From positions 1 to 34,710 of the forward strand of contig JAVBLG010000116.1 of assembly GCA_031553655.1 (NCBI GenBank): DNA of 34,710 nt. The letters run 5' to 3'. Source of the stretch: JAVBLG01 sp031553655 (GTDB taxonomy: Bacteria > Desulfobacterota > Desulfovibrionia > Desulfovibrionales > Desulfovibrionaceae). Both the position numbers and the translations under genes were made by a program. This document shows positions 7,385 to 15,507 of this stretch, in pieces. Position 1 is the stretch's first letter. Every line of letters starts with the position of its first letter. Under the pieces are notes generated by a model. It saw only the letters and a list, made by a program, of their open reading frames with translations, had not been told where the DNA came from and did not search any database.

Positions 7385-8302
7385 TCAACGTGTTTTCAGC
7401 AACTCCGCCACCCCGGCCACGGAACTTATAAGGCCCGAGGCTTCCACTGGCATCATTAGCACCTTGCTATTCTCCGAAGTACCGATCTTTTGCATGGCCT
7501 CGGTATATTTGAGGGCTACAAAATATTGCACAGCCTTCACATCGCCCTCGGCTATGGCTTGCGACACAACGTGAGTGGCCCTGGCTTCGGCTTCGGCGGC
7601 GCGCTCACGTGCTTCGGCCCGCAGTATTTCAGCCTGCTTCTTGCCTTCGGCCTCGCGAATCTCGGCTTCTTTCTTGCCTTCGGCTACCAGAATGGCCGCG
7701 GCCTTTTCGCCTTCGGCCTCCAGAATGGTAGCGCGCTTGGTGCGTTCAGCCTTCATTTGAGCGTTCATGGCCGCGATCAGGGCTTCGGGCGGGCGCACGT
7801 CGCGTATTTCAATACGCGTAACCTTAACCCCCCAGGGGTTGGTGGCGAGATCAATAACTTCCAGCAGCTTGGCATTAATGCGCTCGCGCTTGGAAAGCAT
7901 CTCATCCAGTTCCATTTCGCCCAATACCGTACGGATATTGGTCATGGTCAGATTGATTATAGCCGAAATAAGATCGCTCACCTCATAGGCGGCCTGGGCC
8001 GGACTTATAATTTGGATGAAGCATACCGCGTCAATGGTCACATTGGCGTTGTCGCGCGATATGACCTCCTGGCGGGGAATGTCGATAACCTGCTCCATCA
8101 TGTTCACCTTGTGTCCGATGCGGTCCACAAAAGGCACAATAAAGTTGAGACCTGGCGTGAGAATGCGGGTGAAACGGCCGAAGCGCTCCACCGTCCATTG
8201 AAAGCCCTGGGGAACGGATTTAATGGTAGAAGCCGCAAAAACAAGGGCCAGAACCACAAAAACGAGAATGGCGGGAAATGCGCCCAGAGTTATATCAAAC
8301 AT
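7385..8302 (-). CDS. qmcA: SPFH/band-7 (stomatin-like) membrane protein QmcA
   Basis: 305 residues, the usual QmcA length. I use ATG 8302 (MFDITL...) with GGAA eight bases upstream, not the TTG at 8332 ten codons earlier. One N-terminal membrane helix (residues about 5-28) is followed by the SPFH core: S-V-P-Q-G-F-Q, V-E-R-F-G-R-F, P-G-L-N-F-I-V-P-F, then I-D-I-P-R-Q-E-V. After this comes a long Ala/Glu/Lys-rich coiled coil made of repeated A-E-G-K-K/E-A-E units, which drives oligomerisation in this family. It organises inner-membrane microdomains and commonly partners NfeD, encoded just downstream. Some members bind FtsH-type proteases; nothing here shows that directly. Confidence 0.92.
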   Translation of the reverse strand: MFDITLGAFPAILVFVVLALVFAASTIKSVPQGFQWTVERFGRFTRILTPGLNFIVPFVDRIGHKVNMMEQVIDIPRQEVISRDNANVTIDAVCFIQIISPAQAAYEVSDLISAIINLTMTNIRTVLGEMELDEMLSKRERINAKLLEVIDLATNPWGVKVTRIEIRDVRPPEALIAAMNAQMKAERTKRATILEAEGEKAAAILVAEGKKEAEIREAEGKKQAEILRAEARERAAEAEARATHVVSQAIAEGDVKAVQYFVALKYTEAMQKIGTSENSKVLMMPVEASGLISSVAGVAELLKTR

Positions 8303-8375
8303 AATATTTTCCAATTTAAAAGTTAAAGTCAAAGTTACAAAACATACTTAAAAACATGGTATGATAAAATAAAAA

Positions 8376-8406
8376 TGGGGGCAAGGCGTTATAGCCTCAC
8401 CCCCCA
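8376..8406 (-). terminator. Rho-independent terminator of the malic enzyme transcript
   Basis: On the minus strand a TGGGGG...CCCCCA outer stem (8376-8381 with 8401-8406) and an AGGC/GCCT inner stem (8384-8387 with 8394-8397) form an interrupted hairpin. It is followed by TTTTTATTTTAT. It lies 172 bases beyond the malic enzyme stop codon and before the qmcA start, separating the two units. Confidence 0.78.
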
Positions 8407-8447
8407 TCCTGTTCTGTAATATACCTTAATCCAAGTAGCTGATCAAC

Positions 8448-8526
8448 CTGACGACCAAGTAGCCGGTTGGTTTGTCGTCAGACAAGGAAGATAAACTTTT
8501 GCGAGTGAGTGCACTCTTCGGTGCAC
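8448..8526. repeat. inverted repeats downstream of the malic enzyme gene
   Basis: CTGACGACCAA (8448-8458) faces TTGG and GTCGTCAG (8467-8481), giving a stem of at least eight perfect pairs with an interrupted extension. A second stem, GTGCAC (8509-8514) and GTGCAC (8521-8526), encloses a six-base loop. Neither has a T-run. They lie between the malic enzyme stop and the clear terminator, so they would be 3' untranslated RNA. Confidence 0.5.
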
Positions 8527-8577
8527 GTAACAAGAAAAAGTGCGGTCTGACGCAGTATCACGGAAAACCGACCGCTA

Positions 8578-9894
8578 CTAGCCCTGTTTGTAACTCTTGG
8601 CGAGAGTTTCGGCCCTGGCCCTGCAAGCATTAACGCGCTCCACCAAGCTTTTGCGATAGGCTTCCAGATCGTCTATGGGTTTGGTAGCCACGCCGCTTTC
8701 CATGGCCGCCTTGACCACGGCAATGGTTTCCCATTCAATAATGCGCGGATCAAGCGGCTTCGGAATGACATAGTCGCGTCCGAAGGTAAATTTCTGTCCA
8801 CCATAAGCCTGCGATACCGAGTCCGGCACGGGTTCTTTGGCCAGGGCGGCCAGGGACTTGGCCGCAGCCAGCTTCATGGCTTCGTTAATTTCCTTGGCGC
8901 CCACGTCGAGCGCGCCGCGGAAGAGGAAGGGGAAGCCGGAAACGTTGTTGACCTGGTTGGGATAGTCGGTGCGCCCGGTTCCCATGATGCAATTGGGCGA
9001 GGCTTCTTTAGCTTCGGGGTAGCTGATTTCCGGATCGGGGTTGGCCATGGCGAAAATGATGGGATCTTTAGCCATGCTCTTGATCATATCCTGATTGATC
9101 ACGCCCTTGGTGGAGAGACCAAGGAACACGTCGGCGTCTTTCATGGCTTCAGCCATGCTCAAGTTCTCGGACTGGGCAAACTTGGCTTTGTACTTGTTGA
9201 GATCGTTGCGGCCCTTGTGGATCAGCCCGCGCGAGTCAAACATGAACACACTGCGGCGCTGCACGCCGAGAGCAATGTAGAAATTGGCGCAGGCAATGGC
9301 GGCCGCGCCGGCTCCGGAAATAACCACCTTGCAGTTTTTAATTTTACGGCCGGTGATTTCACAGGCATTGATAATACCGGCGCCGGAAATAACGGCGGTG
9401 CCGTGCTGGTCGTCGTGGAAAACGGGGATACCCATTTCACGTTTCAGTTTTTCTTCAATATAAAAGCATTCAGGGGCTTTGATGTCTTCCAGGTTGATCC
9501 CGCCAAAGGTGGGCTCCAGAGTTTTCACAATGGCCACAATCTTTTTGGGATCGTTTTCGGCCAGGTTGATGTCATACACGTCAACATCGGCAAACATCTT
9601 GAAGAGCACGCCCTTGCCTTCCATGACCGGTTTACCGGCTTTAGGGCCGATGTTGCCCAGGCCAAGAACGGCGGTACCGTTGGAAACCACGGCTACCAGG
9701 TTGGCGCGGCCGGTGTAACGGTCCACTTCGGCCTCATTGGCGTGAATGGCCCGGCAGGCTTCGGCAACACCGGGAGAATAGGCCATGGCCAAATCTTTCT
9801 GGGTGGCGCATTCCTTTGTGGGCAAAACTTCAACCTTACCTCTACGCGGAAATTCATGATAAGCAAGAGCTTCTTCTTTGGTGTACAAGGCCAT
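8578..9894 (-). CDS. Malic enzyme (malate dehydrogenase, oxaloacetate-decarboxylating), short form
   Basis: Converts malate to pyruvate and CO2 with reduction of NAD(P). 438 residues, the bacterial form that matches the N-terminal half of MaeB but lacks the phosphotransacetylase-like extension. Visible residues: the Y-S-P-G-V-A-E motif with catalytic Tyr39, M-E-G-K-G with catalytic Lys94, the metal-binding V-F-H-D-D-Q-H-G-T-A segment, the dinucleotide fold V-V-I-S-G-A-G-A-A-A-I-A, and M-A-N-P-D-P-E-I. ATG 9894 follows AGGGG. It is last in a cluster of fumarate reductase, fumarase and malic enzyme, linking fumarate and malate to pyruvate, as in Desulfovibrio dicarboxylate metabolism. A terminator between the fumarase genes and this one suggests its own promoter in 9895-10020. 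Coenzyme preference cannot be read here. Confidence 0.95.
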   Translation of the reverse strand: MALYTKEEALAYHEFPRRGKVEVLPTKECATQKDLAMAYSPGVAEACRAIHANEAEVDRYTGRANLVAVVSNGTAVLGLGNIGPKAGKPVMEGKGVLFKMFADVDVYDINLAENDPKKIVAIVKTLEPTFGGINLEDIKAPECFYIEEKLKREMGIPVFHDDQHGTAVISGAGIINACEITGRKIKNCKVVISGAGAAAIACANFYIALGVQRRSVFMFDSRGLIHKGRNDLNKYKAKFAQSENLSMAEAMKDADVFLGLSTKGVINQDMIKSMAKDPIIFAMANPDPEISYPEAKEASPNCIMGTGRTDYPNQVNNVSGFPFLFRGALDVGAKEINEAMKLAAAKSLAALAKEPVPDSVSQAYGGQKFTFGRDYVIPKPLDPRIIEWETIAVVKAAMESGVATKPIDDLEAYRKSLVERVNACRARAETLAKSYKQG

Positions 9895-10028
9895 ATAGTT
9901 CCCCTTAATTTTAGATGGAATACCCTATAGCAGTTTACATTCAAGTAAATACTATAGTTTTGAATGCTGCGATCATATCATCGAAAAATACATTTGCCAA
10001 CATGGTTTGGAGTATTGGTGAAAAAAAT

Positions 10029-10084
10029 AATTACCGCCCGGGCGCGCGACGGAAACTCCATTTTAGCGCAACCGGGTGGTAATT
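10029..10084 (-). terminator. terminator after the fumarase genes
   Basis: AATTACCGCCCGG (10029-10041) pairs with CCGGGTGGTAATT (10072-10084) over 13 positions with one G-U pair. On the minus strand it is followed directly by a run of seven T (the A-run at 10021-10027). The loop is 30 bases, longer than usual. It ends the fum transcript 70 bases past the beta-subunit stop. Confidence 0.75.
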
Positions 10085-10153
10085 ATAATTTATTCTTCTT
10101 ACGGAATGACTGTTACTAAAGTACACACTCGACATTCCATAAAAAATGCTCGC

Positions 10154-10699
10154 TTAGAACTTAAAATTGGGAACCGCGAACAATTCTTCGCCGTGCGAGT
10201 CATTAATGACCACAAGGGGGAAGTCTTTCACCGTGAGCTTGCGCACGGCTTCGGCCCCCAGGTCTTCATAGGCCACAACTTCGCTGGCGGTGATACATTT
10301 GGAAATCAGGGCTCCAGCGCCCCCGGTGGCTCCGAGGTAAACGCCGGTATGCTCTTTCATGGCATCGCGCACTTCTTTAGTGCGTTTGCCCTTGCCTATG
10401 GTGGCCCCGAGTCCCAGGGAATAGAGGCGCGGAGCATAGGTATCCATGCGCCCGGAAGTGGTGGGCCCGGCCGAGCCTATGGCATAGCCTTCGGGAGCCG
10501 GAGCGGGCCCCATATAATAAATGGCCGCGCCTTTAAGGTCGAAAGGCAGTTCCTTGCCTTCGTCCAGGGCGGCAACGATTTTCTTGTGGGCCGCGTCGCG
10601 GGCGGAATATATTATCCCGTTGAGGATAACTATGTCGCCTATTTTCAACTTGGCCAAGTCTTCTTTTTTCAGCGGTGTGCTCAAATTGTAGGTAGCCAT
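10154..10699 (-). CDS. Fumarate hydratase class I, beta (C-terminal) subunit
   Basis: 181 residues, the small subunit of two-part [4Fe-4S] fumarases (TtdB-like), reversibly hydrating fumarate to malate with the alpha subunit. It starts at ATG 10699 with AGGAGG ten bases upstream. The A of that ATG is also the last base of the alpha-subunit TAA, so the two are translationally coupled. An earlier in-frame ATG at 10735 would give a non-homologous N-terminus inside the alpha gene and is rejected. Family marks: I-V-I-L-N-G, A-R-D-A-A-H, G-P-A-P-A-P-E-G-Y and G-S-A-G-P-T-T-S-G-R-M-D near the middle, then a G-A-T-G-G-A-G-A-L loop. Tartrate dehydratase is the alternative, but the context of fumarate reductase and malic enzyme favours fumarase. 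Confidence 0.93.
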   Translation of the reverse strand: MATYNLSTPLKKEDLAKLKIGDIVILNGIIYSARDAAHKKIVAALDEGKELPFDLKGAAIYYMGPAPAPEGYAIGSAGPTTSGRMDTYAPRLYSLGLGATIGKGKRTKEVRDAMKEHTGVYLGATGGAGALISKCITASEVVAYEDLGAEAVRKLTVKDFPLVVINDSHGEELFAVPNFKF

Positions 10700-11538
10700 T
10701 AGAACTTCACCTCCTGATGCCTTGAGGAATGGCACTGCACGTTCACCGCCAGCGGCAGGCTGGCAATGTGGCAGGGAGCGGTTTCAATTTTGACGGCGAA
10801 AGTAGTGGTTTTGCCGCCAAGTCCCATGGGTCCGATGCCGAGATCGTTGACCGCTTTCGTAAGCTCGTCCTCAAGCGCGGCAATAGCCGGGTCAGGGTGT
10901 TTCTGATCCAGAGGGCGGAACAGAGCCGTTTTGGCCAAAACCGGGGCATAGTCAAAGGTTCCGCCAATGCCCACCCCCACTATGGTGGGGGGGCAGGGGT
11001 TGGGGCCGGCCTCGGCCATGCGGCGCACCACAAAATCTTTTATACCGGCCCAACCCTGCGAAGGGGTGAGCATGGTGCAGCGGCTCATGTTTTCCGAGCC
11101 TCCGCCCTTGGCCATATAGCGAATGCGCAGGCCGTCGCCGGGCACCACGTCGGTATGAATCATGGCCGGGCTGTTGTCGCCGGTGTTTTTGCGGGTGAGC
11201 GGATCGCAGGCGGATTTACGCAGGAAACCTTTCTGATAGGCTTCAATCATGGCTTTGTTGAGAGTGTCATTGAGGGTGCCGCCTTCAATGTGGACATCTT
11301 CGCCGTACTCCACAAAAAACACGGCCAAGCCACAATCCTGGCAAAGCGGAAGACCGGAAGTTTTGGCATAGTCGGCGTTTTCCAGCAGCTGCCCCAAGAT
11401 TTCCTTGGCTGAGTCGGTGGTTTCCTCTTTCATGGCCTTTTCCATAGCCGCCCGCACACCCGGCTCAAGGATGCGGTTGGCCGTCAGGATCATGTCCACA
11501 ACCTTACTGTGAATGTCTGAGGCTTTGATTGTTTTCAT
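10699..11538 (-). CDS. Fumarate hydratase class I, alpha (N-terminal) subunit
   Basis: 279 residues, the iron-sulfur subunit of a heteromeric class I fumarase (TtdA-like). Conserved cysteines that would hold the oxygen-sensitive [4Fe-4S] cluster lie in P-L-C-Q-D-C-G, M-S-R-C-T-M-L and N-P-C-P-P. The first is followed by the family's F-F-V-E-Y-G, and G-V-G-I-G-G-T-F-D and G-L-G-G-K-T-T are substrate-pocket motifs. It overlaps the beta subunit by one base. The frdB stop is 71 bases upstream, so transcription could continue from the frd genes. An oxygen-labile enzyme fits an anaerobe. Confidence 0.94.
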   Translation of the reverse strand: MKTIKASDIHSKVVDMILTANRILEPGVRAAMEKAMKEETTDSAKEILGQLLENADYAKTSGLPLCQDCGLAVFFVEYGEDVHIEGGTLNDTLNKAMIEAYQKGFLRKSACDPLTRKNTGDNSPAMIHTDVVPGDGLRIRYMAKGGGSENMSRCTMLTPSQGWAGIKDFVVRRMAEAGPNPCPPTIVGVGIGGTFDYAPVLAKTALFRPLDQKHPDPAIAALEDELTKAVNDLGIGPMGLGGKTTTFAVKIETAPCHIASLPLAVNVQCHSSRHQEVKF

Positions 11539-11609
11539 AAACTACTCTTCTCTGGTTTTTTAATGTTTCAAAACCATTATCCAGGTAAAAATCCTGTTCA
11601 AAGACAAAG

Positions 11610-12395
11610 TTATTTTTTCTCGTGGCAGCAGCACTTTTTATTGATCAGGTTGAGCAAAGGCCGGGGTATAATGCCCTTCACCGATTCGGTGGACAGCATG
11701 CGGCGCATAATTCCCAGCTGATCCTGAAGCGGAATGCTCTTGGGGCACACGTCTTCGCAAGCCAGCAGGCCCATGCAGCCGAAAATGCCGCTGTCGTCAC
11801 CAATAAGATCATAGAAATCGCGCGGGGTGCGATTGTCGCGGGGGTCGATGTGGAAGCGAGCCACGCGGTTAACACTGGTAGCCCCAACAAAATCTTCGCG
11901 CATTCTGGCCGTGCCGCAGGCCGCCACACAGCAGCCGCATTCTATGCAGCGGTCAAGCTCGAAAATTTCATTAGCCAGATCGTTTTCCATACGCTCTTCA
12001 GGAGCGGTTTCGTCAAACGTCTTGGTGGTGTGAATCCACGATTCAATTCTTGTACCCACATTGCGGAACCAGGAGCCGGTGTCCACCGACAGGTCGCCGA
12101 TGAGCTTGAACACCGGCAGCGGATGCAGAGTGATGTGCTCGGGCAGATCCACGGTTTGCGTATTGCAGGCCAGGCCGGGGCGGCCGTTGATAACCATGCC
12201 GCACGAGCCGCAGATGCCGGCGCGGCAGCAGAAGTCGAACTGCAGGGAGGGGTCCATGGTTTCGCGGATCTGGGTCAGGGCCAGAAAAAGAGTCATGCTG
12301 GGGTATTCTTCCAGCGAATATTCCCGCATATGAGGCTTGGATTCCGGATCGAGCGGATTATAGCGGAATATTTCCAGAGTAAGTTTGCGTCCCAT
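11610..12395 (-). CDS. frdB: Fumarate reductase iron-sulfur subunit FrdB
   Basis: 261 residues. Carries electrons from the FrdC haems to the FrdA flavin (or the reverse). Cysteine positions match the Wolinella enzyme almost exactly: [2Fe-2S] Cys57, 62, 65 and 77 (C-R-A-G-I-C-G-S-C), [4Fe-4S] Cys150, 153, 156 and 217, [3Fe-4S] Cys160, 207 and 213. The C-terminus carries an extra C-C-C-H cluster just before the end, with no role known to me. It lies 12 bases after frdA in the order frdC-frdA-frdB. Succinate dehydrogenase is the same family; the diheme FrdC with its conserved glutamates favours menaquinol:fumarate reductase. Confidence 0.95.
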   Translation of the reverse strand: MGRKLTLEIFRYNPLDPESKPHMREYSLEEYPSMTLFLALTQIRETMDPSLQFDFCCRAGICGSCGMVINGRPGLACNTQTVDLPEHITLHPLPVFKLIGDLSVDTGSWFRNVGTRIESWIHTTKTFDETAPEERMENDLANEIFELDRCIECGCCVAACGTARMREDFVGATSVNRVARFHIDPRDNRTPRDFYDLIGDDSGIFGCMGLLACEDVCPKSIPLQDQLGIMRRMLSTESVKGIIPRPLLNLINKKCCCHEKK

Positions 12396-12407
12396 ATATA
12401 TTTCCCC

Positions 12408-14273
12408 CTATCCCTTGGCCCCGCCGAAGGGGCGAATCTGCCCGGCGGGAATTTCGGCGTTGATGATTTTGCCTCCACCGTAACCGCGTTCTCCCGGGGG
12501 AATTTCATAATACGGGGTGACAGTTTCGTACTTGAGCTCCGGCAGAGTCTGCCCTTCCTTCCAATAGGCCAGGGTGCGGTTGAGCCAGTCGCGGTCGTTG
12601 CGCTCGGGGAAGTCCTCACGGGCGTGGGCGCCGCGGCTTTCAGTACGCATAAGAGCGCCATAAGCGGTGCATATAGCCAGTTTGACCATGCCCGGGATAC
12701 GCAGCGCCATGGCCAGCTCAGGCGAATGCCCGTGCGTTCCGCGGCCCTGCAGGCCGATTTTTTCAGTGCGCAGCAAAAGCTCCTGAAGCTTGTCCACGCC
12801 GGTTTGCAAGTCTTTGCCGTTACGGAAAATGCCAACGTATTCCATCATGATGTCCTGCATGATGTTGCGCAGCTCGAAACAATTTTCCGTGCCCTTGCGG
12901 CCATACACAATATTGTCGATGCGGGTCTGCACCATTTTGGCGGCATCGCGCAGGGCGGCAGTGGAGAAGGACACTTCATTGCCCGCGAGGAATTCCACGA
13001 TTTTCTTGCCCACAATGCGCCCGGCAACAACGGTTTCGCTGAGCGAGTTACCGCCCAGGCGGTTGAAGCCGTGCATATCCCAGCAGGCCGCTTCGCCGGC
13101 GCTGAACAGGCCTTTGAGCCCGTAAGCCGCGCCGTCTTTGTCGGTACGCACGCCACCCATGGAATAGTGCTGGGTGGGACGAACCGGAATGAGCTGATAA
13201 ATGGGGTCAACACCAAGGAAGTTGCGGCTGATGTCATAAACTTCGCGCAGGTTGGTGGTAATGTGCTTTTCGCCCAGGTGACGGATGTCGAGCCAGAGGT
13301 GATCGCCATATGGAGACTTAACGCCGAGGCCTTTGCGGATATGCTCCATCATGCGCCGTGAAACAACGTCGCGTGAGGCCAGTTCGGCCTTTTCCGGCTC
13401 ATAGTCGGGCATGAAGCGGTAGTTGTTGACATCCAGGAGAGTACCACCGTCGCCGCGGCAGCCTTCGGTCACCAGAATGTCGGTGGGCACGGTGCCGGTG
13501 GGGTGGAACTGCACGGCCTCGGGGTTGCCGAGCGGCACCACACCGGTCTCAATGGCGGTGATCTGGCCGCCGCCGTCGCAGATTACCGCGTTGGTGGTGG
13601 CGCGATAGATGCGCCCGTAGCCGCCTGTGGCAATAAGAGTGGCTTTAGCGAAATAGGCCACCAGCTCGCCGGTGCGCAGGCAGCGGGCGATGCAGCCGTA
13701 GCAGTTCACGCCGTCGTGGATCAGAGCTTCGGCCTGGGTGCGGTCATGCACGGCCACGCCCAACTCAAGCACGCGGTTGTCCAGGGTGAAGAGCACGGAG
13801 TGCCCGGTACCGTCCGCGGTGTAGCAGGTGCGCCACTTGGCTGTGCCGCCGAAGGCACGGGAGTGGATGAGCCCGCGATTTTCATCTTTTTCCACGGCCT
13901 GGAAAGGTTTGCCGCCTTTATAGTAGGTGGCTTCGCCGGGAACTATGCGGTTCCACGGCACCCCGTAGTGAGCCATTTCACGCATGGCTATGGGTGCGGT
14001 GTCGGCGAAAAGGCGGGCCACTTCCTGGTCGCAGCCCCAGTCGGAGCCTTTAACTGTGTCGGTGAAGTGTACGTCGGGGGTGTCGCCTTCGCCCATAATG
14101 GAGTTGCCGAGGGCGGCCTGCATGCCGCCCTGGGCCGCTGAAGAATGCGAACGCCGGGGGGGAACAATGGAAAGACAGATGACGTCGAAACCGGCCTGGG
14201 CGGCTTCAACGGCTACCCGTTCTCCGGCCAGTCCCGCGCCCATGCACAAAACATCGGTTTGAAATACACGCAT
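12408..14273 (-). CDS. frdA: Fumarate reductase flavoprotein subunit FrdA
   Basis: 621 residues, cytoplasmic catalytic subunit carrying covalent FAD. The nucleotide fold begins M-G-A-G-L-A-G-E-R. His43 in R-R-S-H-S-S-A-A-Q-G-G is the FAD-linking histidine, at the same number as in Wolinella FrdA. His257 (Q-F-H-P-T-G) and the proton-donating Arg301 (A-S-R-D-V-V-S-R-R) are in place. The C-terminal part has H-S-P-E-L and the R-G-A-H-A-R-E-D-F-P motif. Reduces fumarate to succinate as terminal acceptor, or can run in reverse. It sits between frdC and frdB with gaps of 18 and 12 bases, clearly one operon. Confidence 0.97.
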   Translation of the reverse strand: MRVFQTDVLCMGAGLAGERVAVEAAQAGFDVICLSIVPPRRSHSSAAQGGMQAALGNSIMGEGDTPDVHFTDTVKGSDWGCDQEVARLFADTAPIAMREMAHYGVPWNRIVPGEATYYKGGKPFQAVEKDENRGLIHSRAFGGTAKWRTCYTADGTGHSVLFTLDNRVLELGVAVHDRTQAEALIHDGVNCYGCIARCLRTGELVAYFAKATLIATGGYGRIYRATTNAVICDGGGQITAIETGVVPLGNPEAVQFHPTGTVPTDILVTEGCRGDGGTLLDVNNYRFMPDYEPEKAELASRDVVSRRMMEHIRKGLGVKSPYGDHLWLDIRHLGEKHITTNLREVYDISRNFLGVDPIYQLIPVRPTQHYSMGGVRTDKDGAAYGLKGLFSAGEAACWDMHGFNRLGGNSLSETVVAGRIVGKKIVEFLAGNEVSFSTAALRDAAKMVQTRIDNIVYGRKGTENCFELRNIMQDIMMEYVGIFRNGKDLQTGVDKLQELLLRTEKIGLQGRGTHGHSPELAMALRIPGMVKLAICTAYGALMRTESRGAHAREDFPERNDRDWLNRTLAYWKEGQTLPELKYETVTPYYEIPPGERGYGGGKIINAEIPAGQIRPFGGAKG

Positions 14274-14291
14274 GGTTCACTCCTTAAAGGG

Positions 14292-14939
14292 CTAGACGGC
14301 TAAGAGCCAGAGACGCAGCAGGGTCAAAAGGCCTATGGCGACGAATGCGATCATCATGCCGTTTTCACGGCACTGCCACACGGCGCGGTTGGACTTGGTT
14401 ATATAGCCGTACTTGACGCCCAGGCGGTAAAAACCGATGCCCACATGCAATTCGGCCATGGGCAGGAGAACCAGATAAAAAGCCAGCCAGCCGTCCTGTA
14501 CCCTGGCCGCGCTCTTGGCCGCGGTAATGGGCAGGGTGGTGAGCACCTGATACATATGAATGCTGCCGAGCACCAGAACCACCAGGGCCGTGCCCACCTG
14601 CACCAACCACATCCAGGTGTCTTTGTGTTTGAGAAGTTGCGAATGCTTCCAGAAGGTGATCAGCTCGCCGGCGCGGAAAGGCATTTTCCGGGCGGCAATA
14701 ACAAAATGGGCCAGCATGAGCAGGAAGATGAGCGGCCCGCCGATCTGGGCCATGTAAGTGGCCTCAAAAAACCAGCCCAGAGCGTTCATGAGCGCCGGGC
14801 TGATAACCACACTGCTCACCATGATCAGGTGAGCCCATAGAAACAGGATGAGAAGCACGCCGGACACGGCCTGGAAAAAATCCAGACGCCCGGGCAGATT
14901 GCTTCTGGCCAGAGTCTTTGGGGAAATAATGCCTTCCAT
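14292..14939 (-). CDS. frdC: Fumarate reductase diheme cytochrome b subunit FrdC
   Basis: 215 residues, five membrane helices, binds menaquinol and two haem b. Axial ligands His37, His78, His128 and His165 correspond to Wolinella His44, 93, 143 and 182. Glu163, in A-E-L-H, corresponds to Glu180 of the transmembrane proton pathway, and Glu59 to Glu66 at the menaquinol site. Conservation of both glutamates suggests the electroneutral Wolinella-like mechanism. AGGAGG lies five bases before ATG 14939. First gene of the operon; a perfect palindrome 46 bases upstream may be an operator. Confidence 0.94.
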   Translation of the reverse strand: MEGIISPKTLARSNLPGRLDFFQAVSGVLLILFLWAHLIMVSSVVISPALMNALGWFFEATYMAQIGGPLIFLLMLAHFVIAARKMPFRAGELITFWKHSQLLKHKDTWMWLVQVGTALVVLVLGSIHMYQVLTTLPITAAKSAARVQDGWLAFYLVLLPMAELHVGIGFYRLGVKYGYITKSNRAVWQCRENGMMIAFVAIGLLTLLRLWLLAV

Positions 14940-14984
14940 GAAGCCTCCTAGAATGTTGCGGTTAAAATTTGCGATAGGAATCAG

Positions 14985-15001
14985 CTTGAACAGTGTTCAA
15001 G
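14985..15001. promoter_or_regulatory. palindrome upstream of frdC, possible operator
   Basis: CTTGAACAGTGTTCAAG is a perfect 17-base palindrome about the central G, 46 bases upstream of the frdC start. Size and symmetry fit a dimeric repressor or activator site. I cannot name the regulator. A palindrome this long has a chance expectation of about one half per window of this size, so position is the main argument. Confidence 0.4.
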
Positions 15002-15149
15002 TGCAACAGCAAGTACAGCATGATAGGAACCTGGAAATAAATAAACCAGGCATTTCGCCCTTAAGCCGCACAGGCGCAAAAAATTTACCATATAGCCATT
15101 ATTAGTCAATTTTTAAAAAACAGTCAAACTATTATGATGATAATAATGG

Positions 15150-15191
15150 GAATTAAATAACAATGTCGGCAGGCGGCTTGTTATTTAATTC
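15150..15191. promoter_or_regulatory. 14-bp AT-rich inverted repeat between frdC and nrdJ
   Basis: GAATTAAATAACAA (15150-15163) and TTGTTATTTAATTC (15178-15191) are exact reverse complements around a 14-base GC-rich loop. Neither gene ends here, so a terminator makes little sense. A regulator-binding site or an RNA structure in the nrdJ leader is more likely. Confidence 0.5.
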
Positions 15192-15507
15192 ACCAGCATC
15201 AGACAAGAAATTTTCTCTCTCATCCGCCCACGTTTGCACGGTCTTATAACTTCAAAAATATATTGAACAAAAAAAACAGATTAACCTTTTCCCGGAAAAA
15301 CATCCGCGCGCAGGCAAGCTTTTTTCTAAATTATCTCTACTCGTTAACGAAGCCATGCGGTTTTACAAGGTGTGGACTTTTTCATCAGGTGCGCGCTATT
15401 ATAGCTCTCTCCGGTTGCCCCCCATCAATCAATTGAGGTCAACGATTATTAATTTTAACCCGGATTTTTGCCGGAAATACAAAACATTATACGAGAACAG
15501 AACCGCT

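Larger units (their letters stand above)
14940..15507. other. divergent intergenic region frdC / nrdJ
   Basis: 568 bases, strongly AT-rich from about 15080 to 15350. It must hold promoters for frdC (leftward) and nrdJ (rightward). I see one 17-base palindrome (14985-15001) and one 14-bp inverted repeat (15150-15191), listed separately. I found no cobalamin riboswitch and no clear pair of NrdR boxes. The frame open from 15355 to 15507 ahead of nrdJ has no homology-like features and no ribosome-binding site at 15355. Confidence 0.5.

Noticed and set aside
7490..8326. 278-codon open frame opposite qmcA
   Set aside because: Mirror of the coiled-coil repeats of QmcA; no independent support.
11622..13361. 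Long open frame (579 codons) on the + strand opposite frdB and frdA
   Set aside because: Translation is rich in His, Gly, Ala and Phe with no domain; it mirrors a highly conserved gene pair in high-GC DNA, a typical shadow.
15100..15507. Cobalamin riboswitch or NrdR boxes upstream of nrdJ
   Set aside because: Looked for because the enzyme uses B12; no B12-box-like sequence or paired NrdR boxes could be seen by eye.
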